15,115 nucleotides of DNA from Planctomycetes bacterium UBA1662 (GTDB lineage: Bacteria > Planctomycetota > UBA8108), in contig DCKY01000146.1 of the NCBI GenBank assembly GCA_002320775.1, positions 1 to 15,115 on the forward strand. The letters run 5' to 3'. The position numbers and the translations under genes were made by a program. The notes under the pieces were generated by a model, which was not told the DNA's origin, made no database searches, and saw only the letters and a list, made by a program, of their open reading frames with translations. This document shows, piece after piece, positions 1 through 6,777 of this stretch; the first letter of the stretch is position 1, and every line of letters starts with the position of its first letter.

Positions 1-1784
1 CCGGTGGAGCCGAAAATATACGGTTTCCAATCCGGCGTAACGGGCTGGTAGGTCTTGGCGATCGGATGGAAGGGAAAGGCGTCACTTTCTCCCGTGACGG
101 CGGCCACAAGGTGGACATCGTGGCGCGGCCTGGGAAGGACCCAGGTTTTCTTCCATTTGCTGCCGGGGCGTCGGGCCGCTGCCTCGGGGATGTCCGCCTC
201 GCGAATCACCAGCCCGTTGCTGAAGAGCCGGACCTTGCCGGGCCGGGACCACGAGGGACCCAGGACCTCGAGCTCTACACGGAGCTCTTCGCCCGCGGGG
301 GCCAGGCCGCCGGGTCCGTGTCGGCCATCCACGGTAATGGTGGCGAGCAGCCCCAGGCAGACCGAGACTTTGCCAGCCAGGAGCGCCTCCACGGCGGCCT
401 CGACATCAATCTTCCCCGGGTCGCCGTCAGGGCAGGAGATGTAGGTTCTTCCCTGTCCGAGGATCTTGGCTGAGACCTCGTGCGAGTCACTCGATCCGAT
501 CGGGGTGAGCTGTAAACCGCTGTTCAGCATGGCCATCCAGTCGCGAAAGACCCGCAGCGGATCGGAGTGAAGCGCGGCGGAGTTGATGACCTCGATGGCG
601 TTGGCCTCGAGTCGTTCACCGTCGATGTTCTGTCCGGCCGCTTCGTTGTGGTGCAGGGGGCCCAGCGGTCGGTAGCCGCCATGGACATCGCGTGGATGGT
701 TGAGGATCACCACCTGGGGCTTCCCGCCGCCGGCGCCGCGGATGTTCTCGAAGATCGTTTTCCAGTCCTCGGGAGTGTGGTCCGGCGGCTTGACGCCCGG
801 GGCGATCGGGAAGATGTTGAAGTGCCCGTGGCGGGTGGTGACCTCGTTGCCGATGACCGGCGTGAAATGACGCAGCAGCCCAAGCTTGCGCGCCATGGGC
901 TTGTAGTCAATGTGCTTGTTGTGGTCGGTGGCGATGGGGAGCTCGAGGCCCTCGCCGGCGATGGTGATCATGCGCTCGGGCATATCGCAGTCGCCGTGAC
1001 CGGAGTGGGTCACGGTGTGGATGTGGGTGTCGCAGCTCACCAGCCCGGGCGTCGGCACCTCGCGGCGGATCTTCAGGGTGCGGTTGATTCGGTCTCCGGG
1101 CTTGACCTTGATGATCGTCTTGTCGATTCCGTATTCGAAGCCCCGCCCGGCCCAGATGGTGTATTCGCCTTCTTCAAGGCCAAAGCTGGCCTCTCCAGCG
1201 GCGGTGTAGACCACACCGGTTCGAACCGCCAGGCGATTGTTTGATTCGGCGCCGAGCAACGCCAGGGCGCCGGATTTCGTGGCGATGGTCAACTTGCAGG
1301 GCAAGGGCTTGCCGCTGTCGGCATCGAGCACCCGGATCTGAGCCTCCGCCTCGTGGAGGAAGACCGCCGGGGCTCGAAGCTCGAGGCGGACCTCGCCCAC
1401 AAGTATGTCATCGCCGTGTTCCGCGGAAGGAATGACCTGCAGCTGGTTGGGGCCATCCCGGAGAGCTCCTGGCGCCACAGCGAACCGGATGAGCTGGTCG
1501 TTCTCATCGCGGATGAGCTGGCCGATGCGCTTCTTGTTGAGCACCACCCTCCAGGCCATCTTGACGTCGCGCTGGCGCAGCACCAGCGTCGCGGGGGCGG
1601 AGTTCTTCGCCGCCTGGAAGCTCAGCTCGAGCCGGTCACCTTCGGCGCTGACGGGAAACTCGCTCCATTCACGGGTCTTGCCGGAGCGCAGATGGTGAAG
1701 CTTGCCATCGAGCGTTTCTCCTTCGGCGTGGCGGACCGCCAGCAGCAGGGCGAGGGTGACGGCCGTTGTGATGAGTCGGTTCAT
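1..1784 (-). CDS. Exported CehA/McbA-type PHP-domain metallohydrolase, 3' end cut by window edge
   Basis: The frame is open from the ATG at 1784 to the left edge, giving 594 visible codons; the true C-terminus lies outside. Residues 1-22 look like a Sec signal peptide (MNRLITTAVTLALLLA, then a small-residue region), so the enzyme probably acts outside the cytoplasm. About 225 residues of beta-rich N-terminal sequence precede the PHP metal-site motifs: D252-T-H254-I-H256, A-T-D287-H288-N, G-N-E314, N362-H363-P, and S-S-D433-S-H435-E. The spacing and the I-A-G-E-G-L-E-L-P-I-A-T-D-H-N block match the CehA/McbA metal-dependent hydrolases, which include carbaryl hydrolase. The last visible residues (I-A-K-T-Y-Q-P) resemble the usual end of the family, so little is probably missing. 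Its ATG overlaps the stop of the 55-residue gene before it (ATGA), and its own Shine-Dalgarno is weak, which points to translational coupling. The family is firm; ester, amide or phosphoester specificity cannot be told. Confidence 0.87.
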   Translation of the reverse strand, partial: MNRLITTAVTLALLLAVRHAEGETLDGKLHHLRSGKTREWSEFPVSAEGDRLELSFQAAKNSAPATLVLRQRDVKMAWRVVLNKKRIGQLIRDENDQLIRFAVAPGALRDGPNQLQVIPSAEHGDDILVGEVRLELRAPAVFLHEAEAQIRVLDADSGKPLPCKLTIATKSGALALLGAESNNRLAVRTGVVYTAAGEASFGLEEGEYTIWAGRGFEYGIDKTIIKVKPGDRINRTLKIRREVPTPGLVSCDTHIHTVTHSGHGDCDMPERMITIAGEGLELPIATDHNKHIDYKPMARKLGLLRHFTPVIGNEVTTRHGHFNIFPIAPGVKPPDHTPEDWKTIFENIRGAGGGKPQVVILNHPRDVHGGYRPLGPLHHNEAAGQNIDGERLEANAIEVINSAALHSDPLRVFRDWMAMLNSGLQLTPIGSSDSHEVSAKILGQGRTYISCPDGDPGKIDVEAAVEALLAGKVSVCLGLLATITVDGRHGPGGLAPAGEELRVELEVLGPSWSRPGKVRLFSNGLVIREADIPEAAARRPGSKWKKTWVLPRPRHDVHLVAAVTGESDAFPFHPIAKTYQPVTPDWKPYIFGST

Positions 1785-1948
1785 TCTTCGTTCCCTTCGG
1801 GGCTGTTTTCTTCGTTGTCGGCGGCTTTAGCCAGCAGGGTCCGGATGTCGCGGAAGCCGCCGATGGTGACAACCACAGAGATCACCGCGAAGATTACGAG
1901 GCTGGCGCCAAGGACCCAGCCCCAGAAGGTCGCCCAGGACTCAATCAT
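1781..1948 (-). CDS. 55-residue single-span membrane protein, possible symporter accessory subunit
   Basis: A short frame of 55 codons plus TGA. It starts with ATG at 1948 inside the stop of the sodium:solute symporter (ATGA overlap), and its TGA overlaps the ATG of the metallohydrolase in the same way. A strong Shine-Dalgarno (GGAGGTGA) lies about five bases before the ATG, within the end of the symporter gene. The protein has one predicted membrane helix at about residues 9-30 (W-G-W-V-L-G-A-S-L-V-I-F-A-V-I-S-V-V-V-T), then a charged tail rich in Asn and Glu. I recognise no family by motif. Tiny membrane proteins encoded right after transporters are known as accessory subunits (for example with some NSS and SSS carriers), so that role is a reasonable inference from position and shape. 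The good ribosome site, the helix and the double overlap make it a real gene. Confidence 0.8.
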   Translation of the reverse strand: MIESWATFWGWVLGASLVIFAVISVVVTIGGFRDIRTLLAKAADNEENSPEGNEE

Positions 1949-3480
1949 GTCGTCACCTCCATCCTGGCGGCTTCATCTTCCGCCCCGGGATCCCGGCGGT
2001 CCGGGAAGGCCAGCGAGCCGAGAACCATCACCAACGAGCTGGCCGCGACGGTTGAGATGCCTATGATTTCACTATCCCACTCAAGCTCGACACCCAGGAT
2101 TTTCTGGACGGCTCCCTGGATGGGTTTGAGGCCCAGCACGGCTGAAAGTCCCACCACGAGGGCGAGGTAGGCGCCAACGCGGCTTGCTCCCTTCCAGTAC
2201 AGGCCGGCCACCAGCAGGGCAAAGGCTCCCGTAAAGTAAATCGCGCCCGTGATGAGCATATAGTCCCAGAGGTCCTGGCCGAGGTCGTACCAGAGGCTCC
2301 AGACCAGCAGAAAGATTCCGATGACGAAGATCAGCAGGCGCGTCAATTTCAGGCGGCTGCCGGTAGACATCCGATCACCTCCAAGCGGCGCGATGACATC
2401 CTGGGTCAGCACCGAGCTCCAGCATAGCAGGTAGCTGTCATGGGTCGACATGAAGGCCGCCAGCATTCCGGCCGCCACCAGCCCCAGCAATCCGCTTGGC
2501 AGCAGGATGCCGAGGAAGCGGGGCATGGCGTGCAAGCTTGTTACGCCCGTTCCCTCGGGGTCTTCGGAAAAGAGATCCGGGTTGTCAGCAAAGTAAACCA
2601 GCGCGCAGAGGCCGATGAAGTTGGGTATCAGGAAACGAACCAGGAAGCCGATCGAGCTCCAGGTGTAGATGCGCTTGACGTCTTCGGCGCTATGCGCCGA
2701 GCAGGCGCGCATGACAGCAGTTTGCCAGATTGCGCAGGACACGAGCCCTCCGAACACCATCCAGATTACGTAATCGGTGCCAAATTCTCCGCTGGCTATA
2801 GGATCAAACCCGCCCTCGCCCTTCAACGATTCTACCCCTTTTACGATGTGCTCCCAGCCGAGCTCGTTGAGGGCGAAGAGTGTCGTGACAATGAGGCCGA
2901 CCGAAAGGACGACGAACTGTACGTAGTCCGTTAGCACGATGGAGAACATCCCGCCGAGGATTGTGTAGAAGAGCACCAGCGTCAGGAGGGCGGTCATCAC
3001 CCACTTGATGGTGTTTTCCTCGAGCCCGGTAACCTCTACGACAAAGATCGACCCGGCCTTCAGGAACATCCCCATATTGAGGATTCCCGACAGTGCCAGG
3101 ATGAGACCTCCGAGGATGCGCACACCGCGTCCGAAACGCCTCTCGTAGAACTCGGGGATCGTCATGATTTCCATACGGCGAAGAGGTACGACGATGAATC
3201 CGCTCCAGCCGACCACCAGGCAGACGACCCCGGCGCTGAGGGCAATGTGAAAGGCTGCGAAGCCGCCGGTGAAGCCCTTCTGGGCGGCGAACATCACCGT
3301 CACCAGCCCGAGCTCGGTGCCGATCATGGTGGCGATCCCGAGGTGCGATTTCAGCGAGCGTCCCGCCACCACGAAATCGCTCATATTCTTGACGTAGCGT
3401 CGGCTCCAGATGCCGATGGCGGCGGAGCCCAGGAGGTAGAGGATCACGATGGCCCAGTCGAGGGTGGCGAACTGGCTCAC
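1945..3480 (-). CDS. Sodium:solute symporter (SSS family)
   Basis: A 511-residue, strongly hydrophobic protein of the length normal for SSS carriers, which couple Na+ entry to uptake of sugars, polyols, amino acids or similar solutes across the inner membrane. I chose the GTG at 3480 because AAGGAG sits eight bases before it and the product then starts MSQFATLDWAIV, just ahead of helix 1; the open frame further upstream is polar and runs through the preceding terminator. Family marks are the helix 1-2 loop M-S-D-F-V-V-A-G-R-S-L (33-43), P-E-F-Y-E-R-R-F (109-116), and the helix 8 signature M-S-T-H-D-S (344-349) followed by S-S-V-L-T-Q-D-V (355-362), the region of the second Na+ site. About 12-13 membrane spans are apparent. 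The stop overlaps the next gene's start (ATGA). The substrate is unknown; neighbours suggest a sugar or polyol, or a product of the downstream hydrolase. Confidence 0.93.
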   Translation of the reverse strand: MSQFATLDWAIVILYLLGSAAIGIWSRRYVKNMSDFVVAGRSLKSHLGIATMIGTELGLVTVMFAAQKGFTGGFAAFHIALSAGVVCLVVGWSGFIVVPLRRMEIMTIPEFYERRFGRGVRILGGLILALSGILNMGMFLKAGSIFVVEVTGLEENTIKWVMTALLTLVLFYTILGGMFSIVLTDYVQFVVLSVGLIVTTLFALNELGWEHIVKGVESLKGEGGFDPIASGEFGTDYVIWMVFGGLVSCAIWQTAVMRACSAHSAEDVKRIYTWSSIGFLVRFLIPNFIGLCALVYFADNPDLFSEDPEGTGVTSLHAMPRFLGILLPSGLLGLVAAGMLAAFMSTHDSYLLCWSSVLTQDVIAPLGGDRMSTGSRLKLTRLLIFVIGIFLLVWSLWYDLGQDLWDYMLITGAIYFTGAFALLVAGLYWKGASRVGAYLALVVGLSAVLGLKPIQGAVQKILGVELEWDSEIIGISTVAASSLVMVLGSLAFPDRRDPGAEDEAARMEVTT

Positions 3481-3512
3481 AGGGATTCTCCTTGGGGGAT
3501 GGGGGAGTTCAG

Positions 3513-3552
3513 AAAAAACCGGGCCCGCCTCCAGCAGGAGACGAGCCCGGTT
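3513..3552 (-). terminator. Strong rho-independent terminator after the Gfo/Idh/MocA gene
   Basis: Read on the minus strand, AACCGGGC (3552-3545) pairs with GCCCGGTT (3524-3517). The inner arms also pair, with two G-T wobbles, to give about 16 base pairs around a TGCT loop, and the hairpin runs straight into six T residues (3518-3513). It starts 26 bases after the oxidoreductase stop. It lies only 32 bases before the GTG of the symporter gene, leaving no room for a full promoter between them. Confidence 0.85.
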
Positions 3553-3578
3553 ACAACTCCAGGTGACCTGCCGGTCTC

Positions 3579-4946
3579 CTAGAGCTCGTAGCCCTTGCGG
3601 TACTCGTAGTGGACGAACTTGTTCGCCTCTGGCGAGTTGGGCGACTTGAGATTGGGGCCGTCCCATTCGATCTTGCCGTCGACTTTCATGGCCAGGTTAC
3701 CCAGCAGGATCGTCTCGGTGAGCAGGGCCGCGTAGTCGAAGTTCGACATCGCGGGCTTGCCGCCCTTACAGGCGTTGATCCACTCCTGGGCGTGACCGGG
3801 TGAACGGGGGATCCAGGGAGTCGGCGCCTTGTATCCGCTCCGGAACTCTTCGGGGAAGAGCGTCCAGCCGCTGCCGTAGTCATTCGGCGAGTACATCATT
3901 CCCTTGTCGCCAACCATGAGCGAGCCGGAATTCGATGGCCTGATGGGCTGGCCCTTAAAGGTCTCCTTCGGAGGCGTGTTGTAGGTCTTGCGGCCACCCT
4001 TGATGGTCCAGCCGTCATACCAGTAGAACTTCAGGGCGGGCAATTGCTTGCCGCTCTGGTAGCCCTTACGCGCCGGGAAGTCGAAGCGGATCTTCGAATA
4101 GGTCGGGTAGGTGATCTCGTTGTTGCCGACCATCTCCTCGCGCTGAATCGCGATGGGGTGCTCAAGCTCACAAGCCCAGAACGCCAGGTTGGCTGTATGA
4201 CAAGCCATATCGCCGAGAGCCCCGGTACCGAAATCCCAGAAGCCTCTCCAGACGAAGGGGAGATATCTACGACTGTAGTCGCGGTCGGCGGCGGGGCCGA
4301 GCCAGCTGCTCCAGTCCATGTGTTCGGGAACCTTGTCCGCTTTTGGTACCGTGGGGATCGCCTTGGAGCCCTGAGGCCAGACGGGGCGATTGGTCCAGAC
4401 ATGGATCTCGGTTACGTTGCCGAGTCCGCCGGACTGTACCACCTCGACACCCTTGCGCAGTCCGCTGGTGGACGTGCCCTGGTTGCCCATCTGGGTGGCG
4501 ACCTTATGCTTCTTGGCGGCCTCTCGCAGCTGGCGGGCCTCGAAGACGGTCTTGGTGAGGGGCTTCTGCACGAAGGCGTGCTTGCCCTGCTTGATGGCCT
4601 TCATGGCCGCGGGGGCGTGGTTGTGATCGGGCGTCGAAACCGTCACCGCGTCGATGTCTTTGCGATCGAGCATCTTGCGGTAGTCGGTGTATTTCTCAGC
4701 CTTCTTGGCGGTCCTGCTGCCGGCCTGGTTGAGCCGGTTCTTGTCGGTATCACAGATCGCCACGATGTTTTCGCCGCGGCAGGCGCCCATGTCGCTGGAG
4801 CCTTTTCCGCCAACGCCGACACAGGCGACGTTGAGTTTTTCAGCTGGCGAGCGTGGGGAGCCGATAACGGTATTCCCGATCCACATCCCCACTCCAGCCA
4901 TTGAGCTGTTGCGGAGAAATTCACGACGTGATGCATTTCGTCTCAC
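3579..4946 (-). CDS. Tat-exported Gfo/Idh/MocA family oxidoreductase
   Basis: A 455-residue protein from the GTG at 4946, chosen because AAGGAGGT ends five bases before it; a TTG at 4952 is in frame but overlaps that Shine-Dalgarno. The N-terminus has a twin-arginine signal (S-R-R-E-F-L-R, residues 6-12, then A-G-V-G-M-W-I-G), so it is probably folded with cofactor and exported. A Rossmann dinucleotide site follows (V-G-V-G-G-K-G, 43-49), with the acidic residue after strand 2 in C-D-T-D (65-68). The usual E-K-P catalytic lysine motif appears as V-Q-K-P-L (126-130), and a G-D-M-A-C-H segment (245-250) lies in the catalytic domain. Members oxidise or reduce sugars and polyols with NAD(P). Exported versions are abundant in planctomycetes, but their reactions are mostly unknown. 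The gene is followed by its own terminator, which sets it apart from the symporter trio. Family is firm, substrate unknown. Confidence 0.93.
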   Translation of the reverse strand: MRRNASRREFLRNSSMAGVGMWIGNTVIGSPRSPAEKLNVACVGVGGKGSSDMGACRGENIVAICDTDKNRLNQAGSRTAKKAEKYTDYRKMLDRKDIDAVTVSTPDHNHAPAAMKAIKQGKHAFVQKPLTKTVFEARQLREAAKKHKVATQMGNQGTSTSGLRKGVEVVQSGGLGNVTEIHVWTNRPVWPQGSKAIPTVPKADKVPEHMDWSSWLGPAADRDYSRRYLPFVWRGFWDFGTGALGDMACHTANLAFWACELEHPIAIQREEMVGNNEITYPTYSKIRFDFPARKGYQSGKQLPALKFYWYDGWTIKGGRKTYNTPPKETFKGQPIRPSNSGSLMVGDKGMMYSPNDYGSGWTLFPEEFRSGYKAPTPWIPRSPGHAQEWINACKGGKPAMSNFDYAALLTETILLGNLAMKVDGKIEWDGPNLKSPNSPEANKFVHYEYRKGYEL

Positions 4947-5057
4947 GTGCAACCTCCTTGCTACGGTTCCTCAGTTCCAGATTGACGGGCGCCGATTCCA
5001 AGCTGTCGTACATATGACGAAGAGAAAGCGCCTGATCTTCAATAAAGATAAGCCCCC

Positions 5058-5087
5058 AAGATAAGCATTTTGGGCCTGAAATGCCAA
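5058..5087 (-). promoter_or_regulatory. Weak candidate promoter before the Gfo/Idh/MocA gene
   Basis: On the minus strand TTGGCA (5087-5082) is followed after 18 bases by TATCTT (5063-5058). This gives five and four matches to the sigma70 boxes and a leader of about 105 bases. The 176-base gap also holds a short imperfect CCCAA/TTGGG hairpin that overlaps the -10 box and two copies of AATAAAGA (about 5040 and 5086). Low certainty: the gene could instead be read from the DUF1501 promoter. Confidence 0.25.
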
Positions 5088-5122
5088 TAAAGACATGGCT
5101 TCACAATAGCTGTGAGACGGCC

Positions 5123-6460
5123 TCAGATGATCTCGGAAATGGGCTGGCGCCCTTCGTCTACGAGGTAGTGGGGCCGCCCGTTGTAGTCGCCGACGGTGGC
5201 GGTGTTCACATCGATTCCAAGGTTGTGATAGATCGTGGCCATGACCTCCTGGAAGTGAACCGGTCGGTCCTTCGCCTGGGCCGCGGTGCGGTCCGTCGAG
5301 CCGATGACCTGGCCAGTCCGGAGACCGCCTCCGGCCAGCAACCCGCAGGAGACCTGCGGCCAGTGATCGCGTCCGGCTTTCTTGTTGATCTTGGGGGTGC
5401 GGCCGAACTCCCCCCAGACCACCACGGTAACGTCCTTGTCGAGACCGCGCTGATAGAGGTCATCGATCAGCGCCGAAACGCCCCGGTCGAGGTCGGGGAC
5501 GTTTTCCCTGCAGCGTTTGAAGTTGCTGCCGTGGAAATCCCAGAAGCTGAAGCTGAGGGTCACGCAGCGCACTCCAGCCTCAACGAGGCGCCGGGCGATG
5601 AGAAATTGTTCCATGAGCCTCGGCGCGGCATCTCCCTGCACCTTGGCGGTGCCTTTGCCATAGCTCTCCCGTATCTTGGGGTCTTCCTTGTCGAGGTCGA
5701 GCGCGCCCGCGATTTTGCTCGAGGTGAGGACGCCGAGCGCCTGGCGGGTGAAGGCATCAACGCCTTTCATCATCCCGCTGGCATCGGTATCGCGCCGGAA
5801 GCGGTCAAAGGAGCTGAGCAGCCGACTGCGGTCGCCGAGGCGGTCGAGACTGATCCCGTTCAGCACCAGGTCGTCTTTGCCGTCACCGGAGGGACGGAAG
5901 GGTGCGTGGGCGACTCCGAGAAAGCCGGGGTAGCCGTTGTTGTAGGGGGTGTGCTTCATGACCGGGGACAGGCTGACGAAGGGAGGGACCGAGGGGTTCG
6001 TGGGCCCCTGGATGCTGGATACCGTTGAACCGAATTCCGGCCAGCCTCCCTGGGGAGGGTTCTTTGTGGTTCTTCCCGTCATGCACTGGTGGGCCCAGTG
6101 GGCGCCGGTGGCGCCAACGATGCTGCGGATGGTTACCAGCTTGTCGGCGCGCGCGGCGAGCTTCGGCATCAGCTCGCCGAACTGGATTCCGGATACATTG
6201 GTCGGGATCGGCTTGAATTCGCCGCGGACCTCGCTTGGAGCGTCCGGCTTGAGATCGACCATGTCCTGGTGCGGCGGGCCGCCGGGCAGGTAGATCATGA
6301 TGACGGATTTATGCGCCCCCGGTTTCTGCCCGGACTCCTGCTGCGCCTCGAGGATGCCGGGGAGGCTGAGGCCTCCCATTGCCAGCCCGCCGATCTGGAG
6401 GAAAGATCTCCTCCTGATTCCATCGCAGAATTTTTCGGCGCATCCAGGGATCCTAAGCAT
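5123..6460 (-). CDS. DUF1501 domain-containing exported protein
   Basis: A 445-residue protein from the ATG at 6460, placed eight bases after CAGGAGA; the open frame continues upstream but is polar and crosses the promoter. Residues 16-37 form a Tat-like signal (R-R-R-S-F-L-Q-I-G-G then a hydrophobic stretch ending near L-E-A-Q). The mature part shows DUF1501 hallmarks: Y-L-P-G-G-P-P-H-Q-D (57-66), H-W-A-H-Q-C-M-T-G-R (121-130), W-D-F-H (307-310), W-G-E-F-G-R-T-P (349-356) and G-R-D-H-W-P (363-368). DUF1501 belongs to the alkaline phosphatase/sulfatase-like fold and the conserved Asp, His and Glu are likely metal ligands, though no reaction is established. In planctomycetes it usually sits next to a PSD1/DUF1553 cytochrome-type gene; none is present on either side here. 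A near-consensus promoter lies 55 bases upstream, so it probably begins the minus-strand block. Confidence 0.92.
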   Translation of the reverse strand: MLRIPGCAEKFCDGIRRRSFLQIGGLAMGGLSLPGILEAQQESGQKPGAHKSVIMIYLPGGPPHQDMVDLKPDAPSEVRGEFKPIPTNVSGIQFGELMPKLAARADKLVTIRSIVGATGAHWAHQCMTGRTTKNPPQGGWPEFGSTVSSIQGPTNPSVPPFVSLSPVMKHTPYNNGYPGFLGVAHAPFRPSGDGKDDLVLNGISLDRLGDRSRLLSSFDRFRRDTDASGMMKGVDAFTRQALGVLTSSKIAGALDLDKEDPKIRESYGKGTAKVQGDAAPRLMEQFLIARRLVEAGVRCVTLSFSFWDFHGSNFKRCRENVPDLDRGVSALIDDLYQRGLDKDVTVVVWGEFGRTPKINKKAGRDHWPQVSCGLLAGGGLRTGQVIGSTDRTAAQAKDRPVHFQEVMATIYHNLGIDVNTATVGDYNGRPHYLVDEGRQPISEII

Positions 6461-6777
6461 CGTCAGTTCTCCTGCCAGCTCAATCAGGGTGCAGTCGCAT
6501 TGGCCTATGTAATTAATATAGCGGAGGTTGTGGGAGGTATCAAGATCTGGTGGAGAGCCCCTGCGGCCCGGCCGGCAGGGTAAAAGCTCAGCTTGTGGGC
6601 GGGTTTTGAGCACAACTTCGGGCCTCAAGGGAGAGAGGGTCTCAAGATTTTCACATTAAAAAATCGCCCTCCGACTTTTCTGTGCACGCTATGAGCGCCC
6701 AGACGGAGAGGTTAGAGTATTTATTCTGAAACGACTGATTGATCCGGGCTCTCTCTTTCCCGAGGAGGAACAGCGAC
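6461..6777. other. Divergent intergenic region of 317 bases
   Basis: It separates the DUF1501 gene (minus) from the isomerase-like gene (plus). It holds the DUF1501 leader and promoter, and a GC-rich inverted repeat CCCTGC/GCAGGG (6559-6580) just upstream of that promoter's -35 box, which could be a regulator site or chance. An AT-richer stretch (about 6650-6740) has no clear -35/-10 pair for the plus-strand gene. The Shine-Dalgarno GAGGAGG lies nine bases before the ATG at 6778. I see no convincing small gene in it. Confidence 0.5.
6515..6543 (-). promoter_or_regulatory. Sigma70-like promoter of the DUF1501 gene
   Basis: On the minus strand TTGATA (6543-6538), a 17-base spacer and TATATT (6520-6515) form a near-consensus promoter. 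It would start transcription near 6508 and give a leader of about 48 bases before the ATG at 6460. Spacing and position both fit; no experimental support can be seen. Confidence 0.6.

Noticed and set aside
60..100. Apparent frameshift near the end of the metallohydrolase
   Set aside because: Codon-by-codon reading from the start at 1784 keeps one frame through D252, N362 and D433 to the edge; the first impression came from a miscopied T run.
567..2066. Plus-strand open frames of 225 and 237 codons
   Set aside because: They are antisense to the metallohydrolase with its intact PHP motifs and show no family features.
3481..3666. Longer N-terminus for the sodium:solute symporter
   Set aside because: The extension is polar, crosses the terminator at 3513-3552 and the end of the oxidoreductase gene; the GTG at 3480 has a proper Shine-Dalgarno.
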